Positions 27,048 to 35,054 of a stretch of DNA of 36,334 nucleotides are shown piece by piece. Position numbers and translations under genes: made by a program. The DNA lies in NCBI GenBank assembly GCA_903889735.1, contig CAISYQ010000145.1:1-36334 (forward strand), written 5' to 3'. The notes below the pieces were generated by a model. The model was not told where the DNA came from. It did no database searches and saw only the letters and a list, made by a program, of their open reading frames with translations. Within the stretch, counting starts at the first letter, position 1. Each line of letters opens with the position of its first letter. Source of the stretch: an uncultured Methylibium sp. GTDB lineage: Bacteria > Pseudomonadota > Gammaproteobacteria > Burkholderiales > Burkholderiaceae_C.

Positions 27048-28917
27048 ATCGCAGGCCGAGCTTGAAGGCGATCATCGCCCGCAGCTTGTTGGGCGCCACT
27101 GGCTTGATGAGCAGATGGAAGTCGTGGCGCGAGGATTCATCCTCGTGGCCCGTCATGGTGCTGCCGGTCACGACGATGGCCGGCAGCGGGGCGCCGAAGG
27201 CCTGGCGCAGGACCTGGATCGCCTCGATGCCGGTGCGGCCTTCGGGCAGGCGGTAGTCGGCGATGGCGAGGTCGGGTGTTGCCGGGCCGGCGGCGATCCA
27301 GGCAGCCAGGCTGCCAAGGCTGTCGAAGGCTTCGACCGTGGCACCCCAGCCGCGCAGCAAGAGCAGCAGTCCCTCGCGCACCGCCGGCTCGTCCTCCACC
27401 ACGACGATGCGGCGGTGCTCCAGGGTCAGCCCGATCCGGGGCCGGGCGGCGCCGAGCATGGCCGGGGTCTTCTGGGGTGGCTTGCCCAGGGGCAGCTCCA
27501 GCGTGAAGACGCTGCCCCGGCCCGGCACGGAGCTCAGCCGCAGGGGGGCGGCCATCAGGCGCGCCAGCCGCTGCACGATCGACAGGCCCAGGCCCAGCCC
27601 CTTGGCCTGGTTCGGTGCCAGCGCCAGGCCCGCGTTGACTTGGTAGAACTCGTCGAAGATGCGGGCCTGTTCGGCCACCGGGATCCCCACGCCGGTGTCC
27701 CAGACCTGCACCCAGACCCGGCCGTCCCGCAGGCGGGCGCTCACCAGCACACCGCCGTCCGCGGTGTAGCGGATGGCGTTGGAGAGCAGGTTGCGCACCA
27801 CCCGGTCCACCAGCACCGGGTCGGCGTAGACGTCATGGCCGGCACCCCGCACGCTCATGGAGAGGCCCTTCTCGAAGGCCGTGGGTTCGTACTGCAGACG
27901 CAGGCGCTGGAACAGCTCGCGCAGCCTGAAATGCTCAGGCTGGGGTTCGACCCCGCCGGTGTCGATCTTGGTGATGTCGAGCAGCTCGCTGAACAGGCCC
28001 TCGAGGGCATCGACCGAGCTGTTGATGCTGTTCACCAGGTGGGTCACCTCGTCGTCGCCCCGGCTCTTGGCTCGCAGTGCCTCGGCGAACAGGCCCATGG
28101 CGTGCAGCGGCTGGCGCAGATCGTGGCTCGCCGCCGAGAAGAACTGCGTTTTGGCGCGGCTTGCCGCCTCCGCCACGCCCTGGGCGGCCTCGGCCACCGC
28201 CTTTTCGGCCTGGAGCTGCTCGGCCAGCTGCTCGGTGCGGAGCTTGAGATGGATGGCGTTCTCGAAGGCGTGGCGGTAGGTGCGCCCCAGCAGGGCCGTC
28301 ATCACGCTGGTGAGCGCCACCACCGCGGCCAGTACCAGCTCATCGGGCCCCCCCAGCGTGACCAGCCTCAGGATCGTCGGCACGAAGGCGAGGCTGATGA
28401 AGCCCAGGAAGATGCGGTACTGGTTGGCCAGCAGCGGGATGGCGCCAACGCAGTAGCCATAGGCGATGACCAGCAGCGCGGCCTGTTGATGGGCGCGGCC
28501 GTGGGGGTAGAGCAGCCAGACCGCGGCCCCCCAGGCGGCGCCGAAGACCAGCGCACCGAGGTTCCACCACAGCAGCCAGTTCTCGGCGTCCCGGCGGCTG
28601 TGCTCGCTGGCGTGGTAGCGCAGCAAGGTCGCCAGCCGCAGCAGCCAGAAGACGGCAAAGAGGCCGCCCCAGACCCCCAGCACCGCGGTGGGTGCGGTAC
28701 CCGCAAACAGCGCAATCAGCACCAGCGCACCCAGCAGGTGACCCGCCAGCGCCACCCCGGTCTGTCGGTACAGCGATTGCACGGTGTCGGGGAGCAGCTG
28801 GTCCCGGGTCAGCTCCCGGGGCGGTTCGCGGCGGCGGGTTGGGGCCGTTGGGGTCGGCGGCGTGGCGGTCGCGGTTGCCGCGACGGTCTCTGCCTGGGCC
28901 CCGGGGCCGATGCTCAT
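27046..28917 (-). CDS. Membrane hybrid sensor histidine kinase with C-terminal receiver
   Basis: A 623-residue protein. The first 45 residues are a Pro/Ala/Thr-rich cytoplasmic tail; about 6-7 membrane helices follow (about 55-210), then a coiled linker (about 220-255). The HisKA block FFSAASHDLRQPLHAMGLF holds the phosphorylated His (H265); the ATPase domain shows NLLSNAIRYT (N box), DTGVGIP (G1) and GLGLGLSI (G2). A receiver (about 502-620) has VVEDEP, phosphoacceptor Asp D554 in IADYRLPEG, VVTGS and LLIKPVAP (Lys 605). It is coupled to the LuxR-type regulator by a 4-base ATGA overlap. The signal sensed is unknown; the nearby MxaD-like and propeller genes suggest alcohol or PQQ metabolism (inference). 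Confidence 0.93.
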   Translation of the reverse strand: MSIGPGAQAETVAATATATPPTPTAPTRRREPPRELTRDQLLPDTVQSLYRQTGVALAGHLLGALVLIALFAGTAPTAVLGVWGGLFAVFWLLRLATLLRYHASEHSRRDAENWLLWWNLGALVFGAAWGAAVWLLYPHGRAHQQAALLVIAYGYCVGAIPLLANQYRIFLGFISLAFVPTILRLVTLGGPDELVLAAVVALTSVMTALLGRTYRHAFENAIHLKLRTEQLAEQLQAEKAVAEAAQGVAEAASRAKTQFFSAASHDLRQPLHAMGLFAEALRAKSRGDDEVTHLVNSINSSVDALEGLFSELLDITKIDTGGVEPQPEHFRLRELFQRLRLQYEPTAFEKGLSMSVRGAGHDVYADPVLVDRVVRNLLSNAIRYTADGGVLVSARLRDGRVWVQVWDTGVGIPVAEQARIFDEFYQVNAGLALAPNQAKGLGLGLSIVQRLARLMAAPLRLSSVPGRGSVFTLELPLGKPPQKTPAMLGAARPRIGLTLEHRRIVVVEDEPAVREGLLLLLRGWGATVEAFDSLGSLAAWIAAGPATPDLAIADYRLPEGRTGIEAIQVLRQAFGAPLPAIVVTGSTMTGHEDESSRHDFHLLIKPVAPNKLRAMIAFKLGLR

Positions 28918-29678
28918 TGCTGGCTGGGACGCCAGCGGCCGAGCTCGCCGCCCTTCTGGTTCAACTGGCTCACCGCCAGCACGGCTTGGGTGCGCGAGTT
29001 GACACCCAGCGAACGCAGGACTGCCGCCACATGGTCCTTGATGGTCTCGACCGAGAGGTTGAGGTCGCGGGCGATCATCTTGTTGGGCTTGCCCTGCAGC
29101 AGCAGCGCCAGGACCTCGTTCTGGCGCGGGGTCAGGCCCAGCGCGGCGACGGAGCCTAGGGGTTCTCGGCCGTCCAGCATCCCCAGGCCATCGCCCGGGA
29201 GGCGGGTGTCGCCGTTGTTGCTGGGCGAGGCAAAGCGCTCCAGCTCCGCCGGGCTGCCCATCTCCAGGGTGATCGGTGGCACATAGATGCCCCCGGACAT
29301 CACCAGCCTCAGCGCCTCGATGAGCACCTCGTTGCCGGTGTGCTTGTAGACAAAACCCATTGCACCCATGTCGATGGCGCGGATCACGTCGCTGGTGCGG
29401 TAACTGGCCGAGACCACCACCACCGGCAGGGCCGGGTAGCTGGCCCGGAATTCACCGAGCAGGTCAAAGCCGCTGATGTCGCCGAGCTGGAGGTCGAGCA
29501 GCACCAGGTCGTAGTCGTCGCCTTCTTCCAGGACCAGCCGCGCCTGCGCGGCGCTGCCCACGCCCACCACCTCGAGATCGTCCCCCAGCCCCTGGACGAC
29601 CAACTTCAGCGCCGAGAGGATCAGCGGGTGGTCATCGATCAGGAGGACTTTCATCGGCGGCTTGTCTCGTATGAACAT
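28914..29678 (-). CDS. LuxR/FixJ-type response regulator
   Basis: About 254 residues from ATG 29678; ATG 29654 (protein MKVLLIDDHP, 246 residues) is the more conserved N-terminus, and GTG 29681 is also in frame. The receiver has the acidic pair LIDDHPLI, phosphoacceptor LVLLDLQLGD, VVVSASY and GFVYKHT (Lys). The C-terminal LuxR HTH reads LTPRQNEVLALLLQGKPNKMIARDLNLSVETIKDHVAAVLRSLG. Between them is a linker of about 70 residues, longer than usual and rich in Gly, Pro and Asp. The stop overlaps the kinase start, so the two form a co-translated pair, probably regulating the propeller and MxaD-like genes downstream. A TAAGAT hexamer lies upstream. Confidence 0.92.
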   Translation of the reverse strand: MFIRDKPPMKVLLIDDHPLILSALKLVVQGLGDDLEVVGVGSAAQARLVLEEGDDYDLVLLDLQLGDISGFDLLGEFRASYPALPVVVVSASYRTSDVIRAIDMGAMGFVYKHTGNEVLIEALRLVMSGGIYVPPITLEMGSPAELERFASPSNNGDTRLPGDGLGMLDGREPLGSVAALGLTPRQNEVLALLLQGKPNKMIARDLNLSVETIKDHVAAVLRSLGVNSRTQAVLAVSQLNQKGGELGRWRPSQQ

Positions 29679-29705
29679 CACCCGCTCTGGCGACAGGTCA
29701 GTTAC

Positions 29706-29711
29706 ATCTTA
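29706..29711 (-). promoter_or_regulatory. Weak candidate -10 before the response regulator
   Basis: The minus strand shows TAAGAT (4 of 6 to consensus) 27 bases before ATG 29678. A GTGACC lies 19 bases further upstream, a poor -35. Weak support only. Confidence 0.25.
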
Positions 29712-29733
29712 GCCTTGGCCTCTTCGTGGCGGT

Positions 29734-29751
29734 CACCCCCTTTTGGGGGTG
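29734..29751 (-). terminator. Hairpin after the MaoC-like gene
   Basis: CACCCCC-TTTT-GGGGGTG, a 7-base perfect stem, 17 bases past the MaoC-like stop on the minus strand. No T-run follows on that strand, so it may be a weak terminator or protect the RNA end. It also lies in front of the response regulator. Confidence 0.4.
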
Positions 29752-29767
29752 TTGGCACCCGGTGCAA

Positions 29768-30211
29768 CTACGGGTAGCAACGCAGCAGCGACTCGGCAAT
29801 ACAGACCGGTTTGGCCATGCCCTCGCGCTCCACCGTGGCTTCCACGGTGAGCTGAACTCCCTCGTCCAGCGCCTCCCAGGCCAGCAGCTTGCAGTGCGCT
29901 CGCAGCCGGCTGCCCACCGGTACCGGCGCAGTGAAGCGCACCCGGTTCAGCCCGTAGTTGATCATCAGGCGGGCGTCGGCAAGACTGAAGGCGCTGCCGA
30001 TGAAGGCCGGCAAGAGGCTCAGCGTCAGGAAACCATGTCCGACCGTCGTGCCGAACGGACCGGTTGATGCACGCACAGGATCCGTGTGGATCCACTGGTG
30101 GTCGTCGGTGGCGGCGGCAAAGGCATCGATCCTCGCCTGATCAACCAGGACCCAATCGCTCAGGCCGAGGGACTGGCCGGTCAGCCCCTGCAGATCGATC
30201 ATCACTGGCAC
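29768..30211 (-). CDS. MaoC-like (R)-hydratase
   Basis: A 147-residue single hot-dog-fold protein of the MaoC family. The active-site region DDHQWIHTDPVRASTGPFGTTVGHGFLTLSLLP carries the D-x4-H pair of hydratase 2. Such proteins hydrate trans-2-enoyl-CoA to (R)-3-hydroxyacyl-CoA, feeding polyhydroxyalkanoate synthesis or other acyl-CoA routes. The start is GTG 30211, with AAGGA 9 bases upstream; ATG 30202 is the alternative. It begins 13 bases after the panC stop on the same strand and may share its transcript, although it has no obvious role in pantothenate synthesis. Confidence 0.87.
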   Translation of the reverse strand: MPVMIDLQGLTGQSLGLSDWVLVDQARIDAFAAATDDHQWIHTDPVRASTGPFGTTVGHGFLTLSLLPAFIGSAFSLADARLMINYGLNRVRFTAPVPVGSRLRAHCKLLAWEALDEGVQLTVEATVEREGMAKPVCIAESLLRCYP

Positions 30212-30224
30212 GGGCAGGTGTCCT

Positions 30225-31085
<861 letters not shown>

Positions 31086-31157
31086 TCAACGGTGGGGAGT
31101 GGAGGTGCGGGGCGATGGGTGCGGCCTGGCAACGGGCCCGCCCTCCCCGAGCGCGGG

Positions 31158-32036
31158 TCAGTAGGCGTGGATGCGCTCGTCCGGGAAGCTGCCGTCCTTC
31201 ACGGCGGCGACATAGCGGCGCACCGCGTCCTCGATGGAGCCACCACCCTCCATGAAGTTGCGCACGAAGCGCGGCAGCTTGCCGCGCGTGATGCCGAGCA
31301 TGTCGTGCAGCACCAGCACCTGGCCGGCGGTGGCGGCGCCGGCACCGATGCCGATCGTCATCAGGCCGGGGTTCTCGACCTGCACCTGGCGGGCGACCAC
31401 GGCCGGCATCAGCTCCAGGACCATCATGGCCGCGCCGGCGTCGGCAAGCTCCCGCGCGTGGCGGCGCAGTGTCTCGGCGCCGGCCGGGTCCTTGCCCTGG
31501 ATGCGGTAGCCGCCCAGCGCATGCACGCTCTGCGGCGTGAGGCCCAGGTGGGCGCAGACCGGGACGCCGCGCTCGACCAGGAAGTGCACCGTCTCCGGCG
31601 TCCAGCCGCCACCCTCGAGCTTGACCATCTGCGCGCCGGCGGCCATCAGGGTGCCGGCATTGCGCAGCGCCTGCACCGCGTTCTCCTGGTAGCTGCCGAA
31701 GGGCATGTCGGCGATCAGGAAGGCACTGCGAATGCCCCGCGAGGTGCTGCGCGTGTGGTACCCGATCTGCTCCATCGTGACCGACAGCGTGCTGGCCTGG
31801 CCCTTGAGGACCATGCCCAGCGAATCACCGACAAGGATGCAGTCCACGCCGGCCGCATCGACCAGCGCGGCGAAGCTGGCGTCGTAGGCGGTGATCATGG
31901 CGATCTTCTCGCCCTGCGCGTGCATCTCGCGCAGCTTGTGCAGCGTGACCGGCTTGCGCTCGGGCAGGCCACCGGGATCGGGGCGGGTGGCGGCGGGGGA
32001 TTGGTGGCTGCTCATCGGGGAGGGGAGGGTTCCCAT
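31158..32036 (-). CDS. panB: Ketopantoate hydroxymethyltransferase PanB
   Basis: Adds a hydroxymethyl group from methylene-tetrahydrofolate to 2-oxoisovalerate, the first step of pantothenate synthesis. [36 protein letters not shown] is the TIM-barrel N-terminus with the Mg-binding Asp; VKLEGG and [20 protein letters not shown] are also conserved. Two starts fit: ATG 32036 (292 residues) or ATG 32015 (285 residues, MSSHQSPA). A TAGAAT hexamer at 32055-32060 would leave only about 12 bases of leader for the first, which mildly favours 32015. The family is usually 263-280 residues. Confidence 0.96.
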   Translation of the reverse strand: MGTLPSPMSSHQSPAATRPDPGGLPERKPVTLHKLREMHAQGEKIAMITAYDASFAALVDAAGVDCILVGDSLGMVLKGQASTLSVTMEQIGYHTRSTSRGIRSAFLIADMPFGSYQENAVQALRNAGTLMAAGAQMVKLEGGGWTPETVHFLVERGVPVCAHLGLTPQSVHALGGYRIQGKDPAGAETLRRHARELADAGAAMMVLELMPAVVARQVQVENPGLMTIGIGAGAATAGQVLVLHDMLGITRGKLPRFVRNFMEGGGSIEDAVRRYVAAVKDGSFPDERIHAY

Positions 32037-32054
32037 GGAGTGCCTGGGCCGCGG

Positions 32055-32060
32055 ATTCTA
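32055..32060 (-). promoter_or_regulatory. Candidate -10 element of panB
   Basis: The minus strand reads GGCTAGAATCCGCGG; TAGAAT is 5 of 6 to consensus, 18 bases before ATG 32036. It shares CTAGAATCCGCG with the element upstream of the DUF3460 gene. No -35 is recognised. Confidence 0.5.
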
Positions 32061-32098
32061 GCCAGCAGCGCCTGGGCGTGAGGGGTCTGCAGGAGGGG

Positions 32099-32959
32099 TC
32101 AGGCCGGTTGGTAGGCGAGCCGGACGTAGATGGGCGCGAAGGCCTCGGCCTGGCTCATCTCGATCAGGTGCTCGCGCGCCAGCTCGAGCATGGCGATGAA
32201 GGTCACCACCAGCACCTGGGGGCGGGCCTCGGCGGCGAACAGGTCGCCCCATTCCACGAAGCGCCGCCCCTGCAGGCGGCGCAGCACCAGGCTCATGTGC
32301 TCGCGCACCGAGAGCTCCTCGCGGCGGATGCGGTGGTGCTGGGTGAGCCGGGCGCGCTGCAGGATGTCCAGCCAGGCCCCGCGCAGGTCGATCGCGGCCA
32401 TCTCGGGCCAGCGGGTCTCCAGGGACTGCTCGACATGCACCTGGGCGCGGAGGAAGTCGCGGCCCAGTTGGGGCAGCCGCTCCAGGCCCGCTGCGGCGAG
32501 CTTGATGCGCTCGTATTCCAGCAGCCGGCGCACCAGCTCGGCGCGTGGGTCCTGCACCTCCTTGCCCTCTTCACTGCGCTTGGGCGGCAGCAGCATGCGC
32601 GACTTGATCTCGATCAGCATCGCTGCCATCAGCAGATATTCAGCGGCCAGTTCCAGGTTGCGGCGACGGATCTGCTCGACATAGGCCAGGTACTGCCGGG
32701 TCACATCCGCCATGGGGATGTCGAGGATGTTGAAGTTCTGGCGCCGGATCAGGTAGAGCAGCAGGTCCAGCGGGCCCTCGAAGGTCTCGAGGAAGACCTC
32801 CAGCGCGTCCGGCGGGATGTAGAGGTCGGTCGGCAGGGCGAACAGGGGTTCACCGTACAGGCGTGCCAGCGCGATCTGGTCCACCACCTCGGGGTTGAGG
32901 TCGCCCGCCAAAGGCGGCAACGCAGTGCCCGCCGTCAGGGGGGCCGCGTGAGGGTTCAT
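32099..32959 (-). CDS. scpA: Segregation and condensation protein A ScpA
   Basis: A 286-residue kleisin of the SMC-ScpAB complex, which compacts and segregates the chromosome. The N-terminal helical part has LETFEGPLDLLLYLIRRQNFNILDIPMADVTRQYL and LAAEYLLMAAMLIEIKSRMLLPP, both hallmarks; the C-terminal winged-helix region ends VVTFIAMLELAREHLIEMSQ. There is an N-terminal extension of about 50 residues. ATG 32959 is used; a later start near PTDLYIPPDALEVF is possible. It lies between panB and the DUF3460 gene, as in other Burkholderiales. No smc or scpB is in this window. Confidence 0.95.
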   Translation of the reverse strand: MNPHAAPLTAGTALPPLAGDLNPEVVDQIALARLYGEPLFALPTDLYIPPDALEVFLETFEGPLDLLLYLIRRQNFNILDIPMADVTRQYLAYVEQIRRRNLELAAEYLLMAAMLIEIKSRMLLPPKRSEEGKEVQDPRAELVRRLLEYERIKLAAAGLERLPQLGRDFLRAQVHVEQSLETRWPEMAAIDLRGAWLDILQRARLTQHHRIRREELSVREHMSLVLRRLQGRRFVEWGDLFAAEARPQVLVVTFIAMLELAREHLIEMSQAEAFAPIYVRLAYQPA

Positions 32960-32995
32960 GACCGAAGCGGGGACGCGGCGCCGACCCGAGACCGG

Positions 32996-33196
32996 TCAGC
33001 CGCGGGTCTGGTAGACGTAGGGCTGCTGCGGCACGCGCTCCTCGCGCTGCTCGGCCTGGGCCTCGCGGTCCTGGGCGCGGTCCCACAAGAGGGCCCGGCC
33101 CTGGCGCTGGCGTGCCTCGAGCTGCGGGTCGCGGGCCTTGAGCGTCGCGATGAAATCGGTGACGTCGGAGCGGTAGGGCTTCCAGAACAGCGGCAT
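32996..33196 (-). CDS. DUF3460 family small protein
   Basis: A 66-residue protein matching DUF3460, a short family of unknown function found mainly in betaproteobacteria. The start MPLFWKPYRSDVTDFIATLKA and the end VPQQPYVYQTRG, with RQGRALLWDRAQ in the middle, are typical. It has no signal peptide or membrane segment, and is rich in Arg, Gln and Glu. It lies 36 bases upstream of scpA on the same strand, a conserved neighbour order, so they probably share a promoter. Confidence 0.88.
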   Translation of the reverse strand: MPLFWKPYRSDVTDFIATLKARDPQLEARQRQGRALLWDRAQDREAQAEQREERVPQQPYVYQTRG

Positions 33197-33224
33197 GGGT
33201 CGGTCACTTGATCGCGAAGCGCGG

Positions 33225-33230
33225 ATTCTA
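33225..33230 (-). promoter_or_regulatory. Candidate -10 element of the DUF3460-scpA unit
   Basis: The minus strand reads CCCTAGAATCCGCGC; TAGAAT lies 28 bases before ATG 33196. It is the same 12-base string (CTAGAATCCGCG) as in front of panB. No -35 is recognised. Confidence 0.5.
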
Positions 33231-33358
33231 GGGCGCCGGGCTGGCTCCGCCGTTCCCGATGGCCCCGTGACCGTGGGCCTGGTGCGCGGCTCTCGCGCCG
33301 AGTTGGACGTATGACCGGGGGCGCTCGGCGGGCCGGGGCTGCGTGAGATGATGGTTTG

Positions 33359-34996
33359 ATGGGTGAGATCGAACTCAAGCTGCAGGTGCCTCAGGGGGCA
33401 CTGCCGGCGGTCGAGCAGGCGGTGGCGGTCGGACAGGCCCGCCGCCAGCGGCTGCAGGCGGTCTATTTCGACACCGCCGACCGCCGGCTCGGCGCGGCGG
33501 GCCTGGCCCTGCGCCTGCGCAAGGAGGGGCGGCGCTGGGTGCAGACCCTCAAGCGCGGCTCGGCGCATGGCCTCGAGCGCGAGGAGCACAACGTCGTGCT
33601 GGCGCTGCCGCCCGGGCTGGAGCCCAGGGCCGATCCCGCCCTGCATGCGGACACGCCCGCCGGGCGCCGGCTGGCCGAGCTGCTGGCGGACGGGCCGGGG
33701 GGAGCGGGGGCCCGGCTCGTGGCGCTCTACCGCACCGACATCTGGCGCCGCACCCGCTGCTTGCGCGCGCGCCGGGGCGAGGTCGAGCTTGCGCTGGACT
33801 GCGGCGAAATCACCGCTGCCGGCCCCGATGGGCTGACGCGCCGCTGGCCGGTGTGCGAGCTGGAGGTGGAGCTCCGCCGGGGACCGCCCGGCGTGGTGAC
33901 CGAGGTCGCGGCGCGTTGGGCGGCTCGCCATGGGCTGTGGATCGACACCCGCAGCAAGGCCGAGCGCGGCGACCGCCTGTCGCGCGGACTGGCGCCGGTC
34001 GACCCGGTGCCGGCGGCCAAGGCGCAGCCGCTGCAGTGGCGCAAGGGCCTGGCCCCCGCCGAGGCTTGGCGGACCATCCTCGGCAGCGTGCTGGCCCAGG
34101 CGCTGCCGAACTGGAGCGAATTCACGGCGGACAGCCGCAGCCCCGAGTCGGTGCACCAGCTGCGTGTGGCGCTGCGGCGCTTGCGGTCCGCGCAACGCTT
34201 CGTCGAGGGCTGGCCGGGCGTCCCGCCCCAGGGTGGCGAGGCGGCGGTGGCGGCGGCGCTGTTCCGGCGTCTGGGCGCGGAGCGCGACCGCGATGTGCTG
34301 TCGCTCGGGCTGCAGCGCGAGATCGATGCGGCCCTGGCCACCATCGGCGAGCCGCCCTTGCCGCTGCCCGGCGGTGACCAGGCCCCGGCCTGGACCGATG
34401 CCGATCGGGCGCTGCACGGCCGGCTGTTTTTCGATTTGTTGGCGGACTTTGTGGGCCCTCCAGCCGCCAGCGATCAAATCCTGTCGGAGGCCGCCCGCAG
34501 TGCCTCTGGCCTGGCGGCTTGGGAGGCCGGCGAGCCGGGCAGTGACCAGCCCACCGATCCGGCCGCCCAGCATCCCGCGGGACTCCGCCACAAGCATCCC
34601 GCTGCGTTGAAGCTGCGACCGCTTTGCGCCCAGCGGCTGGCGGACTGGCACCGGGCACTGCGCAAGAGCGCCAAGGGCTTCGAGGGGCTCGATGACGAGG
34701 CCCGCCACCGGATCCGGCGGCGGCTGAAGCGTCTGCGCTATGGCGTCGAGTTCAGCGCCGCGCTGTTTGCGAAGGAACGCGTCGAGACCTATCTGGAGGT
34801 GCTGCGCGATGCGCAGGAGCAGCTGGGCGAATACAACGACCTGTGTGTCGCGATCGCGGCCTGGCAGCCTTGGGCCGCCCGGCATCCCCGGGCCTGGTTT
34901 GCGCTCGGCTGGCTGTCGGCGCGCCGAACGGCGGTGCTGCAGGACTGCGGCGTCGCTCTCAGGCGCTGGCGGCAGGCGCCCACGTTCTGGGATTGA
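33359..34996 (+). CDS. CYTH-CHAD domain protein (inorganic triphosphatase-like)
   Basis: A 545-residue protein. The N-terminal CYTH domain (about 1-200) starts with EIELKLQV, the ExExK metal/triphosphate motif; basic residues for triphosphate binding follow (LRLRKEGRRWVQTLKRG, KAERGDRLS). CYTH enzymes hydrolyse tripolyphosphate or other triphosphates. The C-terminal CHAD domain (about 225-545) shows the His-rich helices VHQLRVALRRLRSAQRFV and RHRIRRRLKRLRYGVEF; it binds polyphosphate. Between its two halves is a proline/alanine-rich insert of about 60 residues (about 360-420). Start is ATG 33359; TTG 33356 is also in frame. Convergent with metG, with 58 bases between. Confidence 0.9.
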   Translation: MGEIELKLQVPQGALPAVEQAVAVGQARRQRLQAVYFDTADRRLGAAGLALRLRKEGRRWVQTLKRGSAHGLEREEHNVVLALPPGLEPRADPALHADTPAGRRLAELLADGPGGAGARLVALYRTDIWRRTRCLRARRGEVELALDCGEITAAGPDGLTRRWPVCELEVELRRGPPGVVTEVAARWAARHGLWIDTRSKAERGDRLSRGLAPVDPVPAAKAQPLQWRKGLAPAEAWRTILGSVLAQALPNWSEFTADSRSPESVHQLRVALRRLRSAQRFVEGWPGVPPQGGEAAVAAALFRRLGAERDRDVLSLGLQREIDAALATIGEPPLPLPGGDQAPAWTDADRALHGRLFFDLLADFVGPPAASDQILSEAARSASGLAAWEAGEPGSDQPTDPAAQHPAGLRHKHPAALKLRPLCAQRLADWHRALRKSAKGFEGLDDEARHRIRRRLKRLRYGVEFSAALFAKERVETYLEVLRDAQEQLGEYNDLCVAIAAWQPWAARHPRAWFALGWLSARRTAVLQDCGVALRRWRQAPTFWD

Positions 34997-35054
34997 CGGC
35001 GCGGGTTCGAGCGACCCGGTTCGATCCGCTGCGCCCACGCACGGCGCGGGCCAC

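Noticed and set aside
26602-29286. A very long open frame on the plus strand (894 codons) opposite the kinase, regulator and propeller genes
   Set aside because: Composition is that of an antisense shadow in GC-rich DNA (His, Gln, Gly and Arg rich), no domain is recognised, and the minus-strand genes have clear motifs. The same applies to long frames opposite murJ (15626-17452) and opposite the PerM-like and hda genes (18556-20364).
34995-35040. A GGTTCGATCC string resembling a tRNA T-arm
   Set aside because: The 5-base stem does not close, and no anticodon, D-arm or acceptor stem can be folded around it; CGGGT...ACCCG nearby is only a short hairpin.
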